From an uncultured Kordia sp. (GTDB taxonomy: Bacteria; Bacteroidota; Bacteroidia; Flavobacteriales; Flavobacteriaceae): DNA of 64,000 bases. The notes under the pieces are model-generated. The model worked only from the letters and a program-made list of their open reading frames with translations, was not told where the DNA came from and did no database searches. The position numbers were made by a program, and so were the translations under genes. The stretch spans positions 62,001 through 126,000 of the forward strand of contig NZ_CANMEZ010000012.1 of assembly GCF_947496985.1 (NCBI RefSeq). The letters are read 5' to 3'. Positions 51,363-60,694 of the stretch are shown here, piece after piece. Position 1 is the first letter of the stretch; each line of letters starts with the position of its first letter.

Positions 51363-52496
51363 ATGAAACAAGCTTTACTTTTATTTTTTTTAATTGTAAA
51401 TACCATTGGACATGCTCAAAATCCGACAGATTTTGAAGTAAAAATTGATACAAATGTTGAAAATGCAAATGATCCTGAAGAAAAAGAAATTATTGCACTT
51501 TGGACAGCCTATTTAAAATCTGGTGAATATGAAAATGCAGAAACTACGCATTGGGACACAAGTCAATATAGGATTCCTGATAATTTTTTGTGGATGGTTA
51601 ACATCAAAACAGTACGCACTAGAACTCCAAAAGTTCAATGTACAATACTTGGTATATTTCCTGTAGAAAACGGTCATTATGCAATTAAAACTTCTTTAGC
51701 ACATTTAGATGAAAATAATACTATTGTATTGGAAGCTATCCTTTCCGTGTATGCTAAAAAAGTGAATGGAAAATATCTATTGATCAACAGCTCTCAATAT
51801 CACAAAGATATTTGGCAAAAAAAGAAAGTTGGTAACATTACGTATTACATTCATCCAATGCATCAATTTGATGAGAAAGATGCTATTCGGATGAACGTTT
51901 TTAATGAAGAAATTTCAAAAATGTTTACTACCTCACCTATTCCTTTTGATTATTTCCTTAGTAGCTATTCTAGAGAAATTGTCCGTTTATTGGGGTACGA
52001 CTATATGTCTAAAATTTATATCCCAGGACAAACTGGTGGTGTAGCCGACATACGTAATCGTTCTGTTTATGCAGGAAATAATTCAGCATATTATGCGCAT
52101 GAATTGGTTCATATTTATACGCACGAATTGTTCCCTGATGCTGATCATTTTTGGCTAAATGAAGGTTTTGCAACTTATATGGGCGGAAGTGGTGGCAATG
52201 AATTGGATTGGCATATTGAAAAATTAAAAGCGTATGTTTTAGAAAATCCTGGTCTTGAAATTTCACTTCAAAATTTACGTGGTTACATTCCGAATGGAGA
52301 ACATCACACAGAATTTCGTTATGTTATTGGTGGACTTGTTTGTAAAAAGGTTTTTGAAAAACATGGAATGCAAGGTATAATTGATGGCTTGCGAACTGTT
52401 GATACAGATGAAGATTTTTTTAGTTTCATCAAAGAAAAGTTAGGCGTAAGCCAAGAAAACTTCTCAACTTATATTAAAAAGATTGTTATTGAATAG
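51363..52496 (+). CDS. Secreted gluzincin-type metallopeptidase-like protein
   Basis: A signal peptide (MKQALLLFFLIVNTIGHAQ) precedes 358 residues. The zinc site is plain: HELVH at 246-250 and Glu267 in FWLNEGFATYMGG, as in M1-like gluzincins (HExxH then NExxA). The N-terminal half (30-200) is a NTF2-like or unknown domain. The overall length is short for an aminopeptidase of the M1 family. Function is probably envelope or outside peptide hydrolysis; the substrate is unknown. Confidence 0.8.
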   Translation: MKQALLLFFLIVNTIGHAQNPTDFEVKIDTNVENANDPEEKEIIALWTAYLKSGEYENAETTHWDTSQYRIPDNFLWMVNIKTVRTRTPKVQCTILGIFPVENGHYAIKTSLAHLDENNTIVLEAILSVYAKKVNGKYLLINSSQYHKDIWQKKKVGNITYYIHPMHQFDEKDAIRMNVFNEEISKMFTTSPIPFDYFLSSYSREIVRLLGYDYMSKIYIPGQTGGVADIRNRSVYAGNNSAYYAHELVHIYTHELFPDADHFWLNEGFATYMGGSGGNELDWHIEKLKAYVLENPGLEISLQNLRGYIPNGEHHTEFRYVIGGLVCKKVFEKHGMQGIIDGLRTVDTDEDFFSFIKEKLGVSQENFSTYIKKIVIE

Positions 52497-52519
52497 TTAT
52501 TTTTAATATCAAAATTATA

Positions 52520-52930
52520 TTGATCGCGAAACCAGAGATTAAGTATATTGAATTAAAGAGTGATTACAGCTATGGTAGTCCTGCATGGATTGGAAGCGTT
52601 TCTTTTTCAAAAAGTGGAAGAACAATTTATTTCAACAATACTGCTTTTCAGAGTTTAAATGGAAATGGAATTTCTGGGAATTATTTTGATCTGGAAACTG
52701 GTGATGGATATTGGATTTCAAACTTGAAAAGGAATAAAAAGCTAGAAAGTACTGAGTTTGGTGATGAAATGTATGCAAAACAACCTAATAAACTTTCTAC
52801 GAAAGAACTTGAGTTTTTGATTGCCAAATTGGTCGAAAATGAAGAGAATACACTATATAATAAAGGGCGAAGAACCATTAAAAGAGAACGTATTGTACTC
52901 AAAACAAAATTGAAAAAACGCTTAGAATAA
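52520..52930 (+). CDS. Conserved-looking small protein of unknown function, TTG start
   Basis: No ATG fits; the frame opens with TTG at 52520, 23 bases after the previous stop. The 136 residues have a beta-rich N-terminal half (IKYIELKSDYSYGSPAWIG ... GRTIYFNNTAFQSL, GNYFDLETGDGYWISNL) and a basic helical C-terminus. The pattern 'W-I-G-x-V-x-F-S-K-S-G-x-T-I-Y' suggests a small nucleic-acid or toxin/immunity-like protein, but I do not recognise it. No signal peptide. Confidence 0.6.
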   Translation: MIAKPEIKYIELKSDYSYGSPAWIGSVSFSKSGRTIYFNNTAFQSLNGNGISGNYFDLETGDGYWISNLKRNKKLESTEFGDEMYAKQPNKLSTKELEFLIAKLVENEENTLYNKGRRTIKRERIVLKTKLKKRLE

Positions 52931-53028
52931 ACTTTGTGCTATTTTACATACTTTATAAGATACTGAATAAAGTTAAACATTACATACATAAGAAATTTCA
53001 CTGCTCATTACTAATTCTCACGACTAAA

Positions 53029-53679
53029 CTATATAAGTTTTTGCGATTTTGCTTTTTGAACGGCTTCCATTTTGTTATGTACTTGTAGTTTTCGGTAAAT
53101 ATTTTCTACATGTTTTCTAATTGTCCCAGAAGAAATGAATAGGTTGTTTGCAATTTCGTTATAGTTTAAACCTTTGCTCAATTGTAATAAAACATCTGTT
53201 TCACGTTTGGTCAACTTTACTTTTTCAATTTCTTCTTCTTTTGTCAACGTTAATGGGTTTCGAAGTAACTTCAAGGCTTTTAACGCAATACTTGGCGACA
53301 TAGGTGCGCCATCATTGACAACTTCTAAAATTGATTTATGAATATTTTCTGCGTTGATTTCTTTTAACAAATAACCATCTGCACCAGCCTGAATTGCTCT
53401 GAATACATTCTCTTCATCGTCAAAAACTGTTAACATGATAATCTTGATTTGCGGATATTTTTTCTTGATGATTTCTGTAGCTTTAATTCCATCCATTTCT
53501 GGCATTTGAATGTCCATCAAAATCACATCTATATTATGATTGGCTTCCAGTTTTCCAATCATTTCAGCACCATTCGCAGCTTTAAATTTAAATGCAAAAT
53601 CGTCAAAAAAAGATAGTTTTTCTATCACAGCTTTTGCTAAAAAATGATTGTCTTCCGCAATGGCAATTTTGAGTTTCAT
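53029..53679 (-). CDS. NarL/LuxR-type response regulator
   Basis: The 216-residue protein has a receiver domain (1-125) with Asp56 as the phosphorylation site (VILMDIQMPEMDG) and a LuxR-type helix-turn-helix at about 150-210 (LTKRETDVLLQLSKGLNYNEIANNLFISSGTIRKHVENIYRKL, shortened). It is the partner of the histidine kinase gene 27 bases upstream on the same strand. The output genes are unknown. Confidence 0.94.
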   Translation of the reverse strand: MKLKIAIAEDNHFLAKAVIEKLSFFDDFAFKFKAANGAEMIGKLEANHNIDVILMDIQMPEMDGIKATEIIKKKYPQIKIIMLTVFDDEENVFRAIQAGADGYLLKEINAENIHKSILEVVNDGAPMSPSIALKALKLLRNPLTLTKEEEIEKVKLTKRETDVLLQLSKGLNYNEIANNLFISSGTIRKHVENIYRKLQVHNKMEAVQKAKSQKLI

Positions 53680-53706
53680 GTGATTTTTCTATTTAATTTA
53701 TATTTT

Positions 53707-55500
53707 CTAAATATGATATTTTACACTAATTTCCGTTCCTTTATTTGGTATTGAATCAATATCAATATGCGCATTAATTTCATCCATACGTTTTTGCATA
53801 TTATACAAACCGTTCCCTAGTTGAACTGATTCTTTTTCAAAACCGATTCCATTATCTTTTACACTAAAAATAAGCTGATTGTTTTCTTCTTTAAAATGTA
53901 CCGTAACCAAACTTGCTTCTGCGTATTTTAGCGCATTATTAACTGCTTCTTGAATGACTCTGAACAAATGCATTCCTTCAATTGCTGTAAATTGAATAGT
54001 GTTAGTTACTTCATTATCAAATGTAAATTTCACTTGTTGTCTAGCAACTTTTGCTTTTTCAATGAATGCTAAAGTTCGGCTTTGTAAATCAATAATAGAT
54101 ATTTCATCTTTGTTCATTGCCCAGATGGTATCGCGTAATTGATCTATAGTTGCCAATGTAAACTCACTGATGTAACTGAGCTTGTTTTTGAATTCATCAG
54201 AAGTCTCTTTTGAAGCATATTTTAGGTTGTCAATTGATGAGATGATAAAAGATAATTGTGCTCCAATATTATCATGTAAATCGCGTGAAATTCGCAATCG
54301 TTGTTCTTGTAATTTATTTTGCGTTTCTATCTCTTTCAAGGCAACTTTCAACTTGTTTTCTTTCATTAATTGCCTATTTTTTAATTTTTGTTGATTGTAA
54401 AAGAGATATCCTAAAATACAGAATAACAATGCCAAACCTAATGCTCCATAGAGTTGATATTTGCGCTCTTGCAGCAAAAAACGTTGTTCTAAAATTTCAC
54501 GCTCTTTTTCAGCAGTTTTGTACTTGGTTTCCATTTCCGAAATTCCATCTGCAAAACGTTTATTGTAGTTTGCAATTGCTAAGTTATAAATAGAATCTCC
54601 TAGCTTACTGGCTGCTTCATACGCTTCCATAAGCATATACATACGTTTTTTTTCTATGTATGCATACAATAGAGACGGATTGTCGTCTGCATTTTGATAT
54701 GTTTTAATGGCTGCATTAAACATTTTTTTTGCTTGCAGATATCTTTTTTCTTTTGTCAAAAGATTTGCCTTTTTTATCAATGCAAAACCTTCTTGTCCTA
54801 GATTTTTATCTTTTTTTGCAAAATAAATAGCACTATCTAATAATTGAATTGCTTTTTGTTTATTTTGGAGTTGGTTATAACTTTCGGCAAGTAAGCTATA
54901 GTTTGAAGCAAGTTTCGTATAATTTTTTCTTTTTTTATTGATTAAAATTGCTCTATTAAATCGTTGAACAGCATCTTGCAACAATGATTCATCTTTTTGT
55001 TGCATGCCTAATTCTATATTAACCGCACCAACATTTGCCAGGGCGCTTGTTGCCAAATCTTCACTTACATATTGTTTGTTTTCCAATACTTCTAACATTG
55101 CAATTTTGGTGTCTTCACGACGATTTACATAGTAATAGCAAATCCCTATTTTATAACGTCCACGATAATAGTTTTTGTAGTCTTTTTGCAGTTTGAAGAA
55201 TTCGGCAGCTTTTAGCAACACTTTCATTGCTTGATCTGGTTGCGTATTTCTAGTCAATACAGAACCGCGAATTAAATCTGCTCTGTAATTATAGGATGAA
55301 TCCCGAATTTTTAGCAACAATGCATCTAACTTTTCTAAGTATACTTGCATCGAATCCAATTGCCTTTTTTGATTGAATGCTTCACTTTGTTGTTCGTATT
55401 TTTCAAATAATGAAATTGCCTCTGCAGATAATATATCTGCATTTTGCGCAACTAAACAGGTTGAAAGTAAGAGTAAGAATATAAGCACGCGTTTTTTCAT
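53707..55500 (-). CDS. TPR-containing sensor histidine kinase
   Basis: I start at the ATG at 55500, giving a signal peptide (MKKRVLIFLLLLSTCLVAQ); a GTG at 55554 would bury it. The 597 residues have periplasmic TPR-like helices (about 25-340), one transmembrane helix (about 352-372), a HisKA_3 phosphoacceptor helix (RISRDLHDNIGAQLSF, His near 408) and a HATPase domain (VQEAVNNALKYAEAS; KDNGIGF; GNGLYNMQKR). It is of the NarX/DegS type and phosphorylates the regulator at 53029. The signal sensed is unknown. Confidence 0.92.
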   Translation of the reverse strand: MKKRVLIFLLLLSTCLVAQNADILSAEAISLFEKYEQQSEAFNQKRQLDSMQVYLEKLDALLLKIRDSSYNYRADLIRGSVLTRNTQPDQAMKVLLKAAEFFKLQKDYKNYYRGRYKIGICYYYVNRREDTKIAMLEVLENKQYVSEDLATSALANVGAVNIELGMQQKDESLLQDAVQRFNRAILINKKRKNYTKLASNYSLLAESYNQLQNKQKAIQLLDSAIYFAKKDKNLGQEGFALIKKANLLTKEKRYLQAKKMFNAAIKTYQNADDNPSLLYAYIEKKRMYMLMEAYEAASKLGDSIYNLAIANYNKRFADGISEMETKYKTAEKEREILEQRFLLQERKYQLYGALGLALLFCILGYLFYNQQKLKNRQLMKENKLKVALKEIETQNKLQEQRLRISRDLHDNIGAQLSFIISSIDNLKYASKETSDEFKNKLSYISEFTLATIDQLRDTIWAMNKDEISIIDLQSRTLAFIEKAKVARQQVKFTFDNEVTNTIQFTAIEGMHLFRVIQEAVNNALKYAEASLVTVHFKEENNQLIFSVKDNGIGFEKESVQLGNGLYNMQKRMDEINAHIDIDSIPNKGTEISVKYHI

Positions 55501-55794
55501 CCTTATAAAGATAGAAAATGTTTTGATTGATTCTGTTTTCTGTGAAATTATCACATATACAATGTTCTTTCTTTTTCGAAGATTTTCCTATACGATGAGT
55601 TGCGTATTTTTTAAAATGAACCTACTTAGACATAGCGTTTTCAAGTTATTATTTTTAAATTAAGGTATTTATGAATGCTCCGCATTTTCAGAGGTGTTTT
55701 TAGCTAAAAAAACTAAAACCATAAGTCTTTCTATAAATTCTCACCAAGGTTTCAAAAATTCTCTAAATTCAATACTTGTTATCATTTAGCATAC

Positions 55795-56814
55795 TCATTC
55801 ATATCCTAATTCGCCTAAAAGTTGTATAATTTCTTTATTTATAATGGCTGCATTTTCTTTTTTGGTGTAGATACTATTATGATTCCCGTCAATTAAAATT
55901 TGCCTTCCATTCGTTGATAAATTTGCTAATTTCTCATTCATTTGTATCGTTTTCTGTAATCGTTTATCAGGATCAATTCCTGCTTTACGATAGGCTTCAT
56001 TGTCCATTTCAATTGCCGTGAATACTCGTATTGGCAAAGCACCATAACTTTTAACTTCTCCTGCTCGCTGTAACGTTTCATGATAATATTCCATTTCTCT
56101 AGAAGCTGTCTGAATTAATTTTCCATTCATCAAAAAATCAGGCATTCGATCGTTAATTTCATCAGGTAAACCTTCCATTTTTAATATAGGTCCAAATGTT
56201 CTATCATATAACGAAACAATTCCTAAATCTCCTAAAATCGCCAATGCATCATACATCCAAATAATTGATTTAAATTTTAGAGAAGACTTTTCAGGTAGTT
56301 TCATTTTTTCTACTCGTTTAGGATGTGTCGCATCTAAAAAAAACATTCCCGCAACTTCATCAGGATATAATTGTGAAAAGACAGAAATATATGGTCCGCC
56401 AAGTGAATGACCTACCAAAATATATGGTCCTGATTCTCCTGTTTTTTCTAATAAAGTATGCAATTCACGAGCAATCGTTTCTGGATCACGCGGTGTGTCA
56501 CTTGCTTCACTGTATCCAATTCCAGCTCTATCATAACGAATAACACGCATGGTATCTTTTAAGCCTTCATTTAGCCAATAATAGTTTTCAGTTGCCACAC
56601 CAGCGCCACCTTCAATGACTAACGTAGGTTTATGATTCCTTTTTCCATCTGCGTGAATATGCAATTTGAAATCATCAATAGTTACAAGTTTTCCTTTTGG
56701 TTCGTGCGGATCTGGTCCAAAAATACGAAGTGACAAACCCGCTACAATAATGATGAGTATCAAAACGCCTATTACTTGACCAATTCTTTTTAGTACTTTT
56801 AATATGATTTTCAT
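55795..56814 (-). CDS. Alpha/beta hydrolase, membrane-anchored
   Basis: The 339 residues begin with a transmembrane helix (about 13-32) and hold an alpha/beta-hydrolase domain: VIEGGAGVATENYYW (oxyanion loop), VRYDRAGIGYSE, nucleophile Ser in GHSLGGPY, and a late catalytic His in DGNHNSIY. The sequence looks like the proline iminopeptidase/haloalkane dehalogenase-like branch (RYDRAGIGYS). Substrate unknown. It stands alone on the minus strand between two two-component systems. Confidence 0.86.
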   Translation of the reverse strand: MKIILKVLKRIGQVIGVLILIIIVAGLSLRIFGPDPHEPKGKLVTIDDFKLHIHADGKRNHKPTLVIEGGAGVATENYYWLNEGLKDTMRVIRYDRAGIGYSEASDTPRDPETIARELHTLLEKTGESGPYILVGHSLGGPYISVFSQLYPDEVAGMFFLDATHPKRVEKMKLPEKSSLKFKSIIWMYDALAILGDLGIVSLYDRTFGPILKMEGLPDEINDRMPDFLMNGKLIQTASREMEYYHETLQRAGEVKSYGALPIRVFTAIEMDNEAYRKAGIDPDKRLQKTIQMNEKLANLSTNGRQILIDGNHNSIYTKKENAAIINKEIIQLLGELGYE

Positions 56815-57021
56815 AATGTGTATATTTTAATATTTGATTCAAACCTAAACGCATTAAAATATGTACACTAATTCTTTTGATCAATCAACTTAAAAACAAC
56901 ACACATTTCCTCTAATTCTTGATAAATAGAGTTCAACAAAAAAATGATAGGACTGAACATGAAATTTGTAGTGTTTATCAAAAAGATTGTAAGTTGTTGA
57001 AAGGAGTTCTATTTTTACTGT

Positions 57022-58131
57022 ATGCTTAGTTTTTTTAAGAAATATTACAATTCTTTAGCCAAAGGAGGCATTATTGCCATTCTATTGGGTATTGTTTTGT
57101 ACCGAGTGGGAGTTGTTATGATCTATCCAGATTTTATATCAGGACCTATTTATGTTATTGTTCATATAGTGATATTAATTTTGTATTGGTTGACACTTTC
57201 TTTTTTGATTCATAAGTTTTCAGTGTATAAAATTTTGGGAGTATTAAGTTTGCTTATCGTTGGTATTATTGCAGAGCAATATATGGGCGGATTTAACCCT
57301 ATTAGTATTCCTATTCTCATCATATTTTGGTTGGCAGTAATGTATCTTATCGTGCCTGATTTTTTCAAAAAGTACCAAAAGATTATTCTACCCTTGTATG
57401 GTTTCGTTTTGCTGTATTTTCTAATTTTTAGAATGCTGCCAAATTATGCAGAAACGTATCATCAAAATTTCATCTATTTTATTTTGTTTCCAATTCCATT
57501 TTTTTTCGTTTTATGGATGTATGAACAATGGAAATGGCTACAAACATTACAAGCAGATAAAGCAAAAGCCGAATTAATGCTACTTAAGAGTCAAGTGAAT
57601 CCGCATTTCTTTTTTAACACGTTGAATAATTTATATGGATTGGTGGTGGAACAATCCGAGAAAGCGCCCGAAGTTGTATTGAAATTATCAGACATGATGC
57701 GCTATACTATTGACAAAGGAAAAGAAGATGTTGTGTTGCTAAAAGATGAAATTAGTTATCTTGAAAATTACATCGAACTACATAAAATCCGTTATCAGAA
57801 AAAAGTAGACATTGTATTTACACATGATGTGGAAGAAAACTTACAGGTAACTCCTTTATTATTTATTATCTTACTTGAAAATGCTTTTAAACACGGTATA
57901 GAAACCTTACGTGAACATGCTTTTATTCACCTCAACATGGAATCAAAAGACAAGCAACTTTTTTTTAGTATTGAGAATAATTTTAACGAAATAATTACGA
58001 ATGATAGACAAGGTATTGGGCTCGAAAATTTAAAACAACGATTGCAGTTTTCGTATTCAAATACGCATAAACTTCGTATAGAAAAAAAAGCTACGTTGTA
58101 TACAGTACAACTTAATATTGATTTGACATGA
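57022..58131 (+). CDS. LytS-type sensor histidine kinase
   Basis: The 369 residues have four or five transmembrane helices (about 15-170) and a cytoplasmic kinase region: the LytS/YehU phosphoacceptor motif VNPHFFFNTLNN with His195, the X-box MMRYTID, and a HATPase domain (LLFIILLENAFKHG; GIGLENLKQRL). There is no long sensor domain, so the signal probably acts in the membrane. The stop overlaps the start of the LytTR regulator gene by 4 bases (ATGA), indicating coupled translation. Confidence 0.93.
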   Translation: MLSFFKKYYNSLAKGGIIAILLGIVLYRVGVVMIYPDFISGPIYVIVHIVILILYWLTLSFLIHKFSVYKILGVLSLLIVGIIAEQYMGGFNPISIPILIIFWLAVMYLIVPDFFKKYQKIILPLYGFVLLYFLIFRMLPNYAETYHQNFIYFILFPIPFFFVLWMYEQWKWLQTLQADKAKAELMLLKSQVNPHFFFNTLNNLYGLVVEQSEKAPEVVLKLSDMMRYTIDKGKEDVVLLKDEISYLENYIELHKIRYQKKVDIVFTHDVEENLQVTPLLFIILLENAFKHGIETLREHAFIHLNMESKDKQLFFSIENNFNEIITNDRQGIGLENLKQRLQFSYSNTHKLRIEKKATLYTVQLNIDLT

Positions 58132-58823
58132 GATATTGTATCATTGACGACGAACCTATTGCCCATAGAATTATAGAAGGATATTGTAAAAATTTGTTAC
58201 ATCTTCAAAAAGTAGGGAATTGCTATGATGCTTTTGAAGCGATGCAGTTTTTGAATACAAATGTGGTGGATCTTATTTTTTTAGATATTAATATGCCACA
58301 ACTTTCAGGATTTGATTTACTGAAAACTATGCAACAGTTTCCAAAAGTTATTGTGACTTCAGCTTATAAAGAATTTGCGCTTGAAGGTTATGAATTAAAT
58401 ATTTCCGACTATTTGCTAAAGCCTTTTTCTTTTGAACGTTTTTTGAAAGCCATCAACAAAGTTACAGAACAACCTATGGCACCTATTGCTATTTCTGTAG
58501 AAAAAAAGAATACTCGATTTTTTTTAAAAGGCGATAAGAAGATGCATCAAATACATACAGATACTATTTTGTTTATTGAAGCCTACGGCAATTACACCAA
58601 AGTGTTTTTAAAAGATGAAATGCTGGTGAGTCATGAAAAAATTTCTGCTTTAGAAGCTATTTTAGCTACTTCCGATTTTTTACGAGTTCATAAGTCGTTT
58701 ATTGTTGCTATTGACAAAATAAAATTGATTGAAGGAAATAGAATTACCATTGATTCACATATAATTCCAATAGGACAAACGTATAAGCAAAACTTAAAAA
58801 AGCTTTTTAGTGATGATCAATAG
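58128..58823 (+). CDS. LytTR-type response regulator
   Basis: The 231-residue protein has a receiver domain (1-120) with Asp53 as phosphorylation site (LIFLDINMPQLSG) and a C-terminal LytTR DNA-binding domain (about 128-230: ILFIEAYGNYTKVFL, RVHKSFIVAIDKI). It forms a pair with the kinase gene just before it. The 3' end overlaps the converging gene at 58807 by 17 bases. Confidence 0.94.
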   Translation: MRYCIIDDEPIAHRIIEGYCKNLLHLQKVGNCYDAFEAMQFLNTNVVDLIFLDINMPQLSGFDLLKTMQQFPKVIVTSAYKEFALEGYELNISDYLLKPFSFERFLKAINKVTEQPMAPIAISVEKKNTRFFLKGDKKMHQIHTDTILFIEAYGNYTKVFLKDEMLVSHEKISALEAILATSDFLRVHKSFIVAIDKIKLIEGNRITIDSHIIPIGQTYKQNLKKLFSDDQ

Positions 58824-59937
58824 TTTTATGTTTTTTTTGTTTTTGCATATACTTCTTAAATAAAAAATCTACCAGAATCGAAAAAACTACATAATACAAA
58901 ATGTATTTTGGCAAGTTTATAAATTCAAAGAAAGCTCCGTAACTTTCACGTCCACTTGCGTACGGTTCTCCAATTGCTACATCAATCAAAAATGTAGCTA
59001 CGATAAGTAAAAAGATAAACAGAAAAGGAATTATGCACATTCCTATAAACGCAGGCGTTGAAAATTTTCGTCTTGGATATTTTTTTCGAAACCGAAACAT
59101 CATCCAAACATGAAATAATACAATGAAACTTATGAAAAATAGTGCTAATTGAAAGGATTCTATTTTTATAAGAAACCTAGCCAAACTACTCAATTTTGGC
59201 ACTCGTGATATTTGCAAAATCTCCACTGGCAACTTACTAAATTCATACGTAGTTACGCCATTAATACCGCCAGTTTCTGGTGTTCCAACATTCGCAAAAA
59301 CAGTATCTTTCACTTTACTTGCGTCTATTGTCACATTGAGTGTTCCGAACGATTTCCAGTATTTTGCAGGTGCTAATGCATATAAAAAACTATCTTCATT
59401 TACACGATTGTGTTTGTAGCGCCAATTGGTCGCTTTGTAAGTAACTTTTATAGTATGATTTCCTTCTGATATATCAGTTTCAAAGTATAAAAAATCTTTT
59501 AGATAGATATGTTCACTTCTTCCATATTTGAATTGATTTTCTATTTCTGAAATTGCTTTTCGGTCTGCATTATAGAGATAATGAAAGCTCGTCAGCTTTT
59601 CTTTTTCTGGTCCGTAAGCACTCCAAAAATCTTCTTGTCGTGCTAGTGTTACTTCTTTCCCATCAATGGTAACTTTGAAATTTTCATAGTAAGAAGATGC
59701 ATAAAACAGTAATGGAATTTGTGTTCCACTTTTTTCGGCATGAATGTTATATTCAACTACAAAATCAGCATATTCAAAGTTTTCATCAATGACAATATGC
59801 AAGTTTTCATGTAAAATATTCACATACTGACTGATAAAAGGACTCGTACCAAATGTTCCTTCATTTACAGGAGAAGCCATATTTGCGTACAAACTTATTG
59901 CACTTAGTAAAGAAATAATGAGCAGTTTGATTCGCAT
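58807..59937 (-). CDS. Membrane protein with periplasmic beta-rich domain, unknown function
   Basis: The ATG at 59937 gives a signal peptide (MRIKLLIISLLSAISLYANMA); a GTG at 59961 would only lengthen it. The 376 residues have an extracytoplasmic beta-rich part (to about 245, with NEGTFGTSPFISQYVNILHE and EKLTSFHYLYNAD) followed by three transmembrane helices (about 265-285, 300-325, 345-365) and a basic tail. I do not recognise the family. Its 3' end overlaps the LytTR gene on the other strand by 17 bases. Confidence 0.72.
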   Translation of the reverse strand: MRIKLLIISLLSAISLYANMASPVNEGTFGTSPFISQYVNILHENLHIVIDENFEYADFVVEYNIHAEKSGTQIPLLFYASSYYENFKVTIDGKEVTLARQEDFWSAYGPEKEKLTSFHYLYNADRKAISEIENQFKYGRSEHIYLKDFLYFETDISEGNHTIKVTYKATNWRYKHNRVNEDSFLYALAPAKYWKSFGTLNVTIDASKVKDTVFANVGTPETGGINGVTTYEFSKLPVEILQISRVPKLSSLARFLIKIESFQLALFFISFIVLFHVWMMFRFRKKYPRRKFSTPAFIGMCIIPFLFIFLLIVATFLIDVAIGEPYASGRESYGAFFEFINLPKYILYYVVFSILVDFLFKKYMQKQKKHKTIDHH

Positions 59938-59996
59938 ATAGTCAGTTTTTGTAGTTTTCACATTTAAATGTCAAGACTTAACATTCATAATTTAAA

Positions 59997-60041
59997 AATA
60001 AAGAAGCTATGTATATACAAGATCTACACAGCCTCTTTATT
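59997..60041 (-). terminator. Hairpin terminator after the 60055 gene
   Basis: Arms AATAAAGA and TCTTTATT continue as an interrupted stem (A-GCT, then TGTA pairing with TACA). It lies 14 bases past the stop of the gene at 60055 and separates it from the gene at 58807. Confidence 0.7.
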
Positions 60042-60054
60042 ACGATTAACAGGA

Positions 60055-60678
60055 TTATTTAAGGTATGTAAAGGATTTCCAAACGGTTGAAATAGCCAAT
60101 TTATCTTTGAAGTCAGCATATGTTTTTACCTGAGTATCTTTTGCTGCCATTAGCATAATAATATGGGTATTGCTATATGGATTTGGTTTTGCGATGACAT
60201 TAAAAAAGTAACGTCCCACGAAAAGATCGCTCAAACCTTCTTTCATTTTTCCAATTGCACGAAGCGACAAGTATTTTTCTCCATCAAATTCTTCAATTGC
60301 AATGTTATCTTCTTCTATTTCATATCCGCCGCTTTTAAGCATGTCTCTGATTTGTTTCATGAATGTTTTACCATCTTTTTCAAGTTGCATGCCGCCATCC
60401 ATGGAAATATATCCAAACGAATACATTTCTGAAACAATACTATCTTTTCCTATTTTTTGAATCATTCCATAGGAATATGTTTTTTTGCCTTCAACAGGTT
60501 TGTCAAATTTTAAATTTTTTGGAATATCTACTGTAAAGTGTATTTCTGGTTTGTTTATTTTTTTTGAAAATTCAGGCGTCACTTCATATGTTATGACCTC
60601 TATGTTTTCTTTGGTTTGACATTGTATAAAGCCAAATTGAAGATAGATTAGTATTGCAATGAGTTTTATCTTTTTCAT
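60055..60678 (-). CDS. Probable lipoprotein of unknown function
   Basis: The 207 residues have a lipoprotein signal with lipobox FIQC (Cys20). The mature part is alpha/beta, with NKPEIHFTVDIPKNLKFD, GEKYLSLRAIGKMKEGLS and RYFFNVIAKPNPYSN, which resemble the PsbP/MOG1-like fold seen in secreted bacterial proteins of stress response. That likeness is tentative. It lies 16 bases downstream of the MORN-repeat gene on the same strand. Confidence 0.68.
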   Translation of the reverse strand: MKKIKLIAILIYLQFGFIQCQTKENIEVITYEVTPEFSKKINKPEIHFTVDIPKNLKFDKPVEGKKTYSYGMIQKIGKDSIVSEMYSFGYISMDGGMQLEKDGKTFMKQIRDMLKSGGYEIEEDNIAIEEFDGEKYLSLRAIGKMKEGLSDLFVGRYFFNVIAKPNPYSNTHIIMLMAAKDTQVKTYADFKDKLAISTVWKSFTYLK

Positions 60679-60694
60679 ACGTTATTTTTAGTTT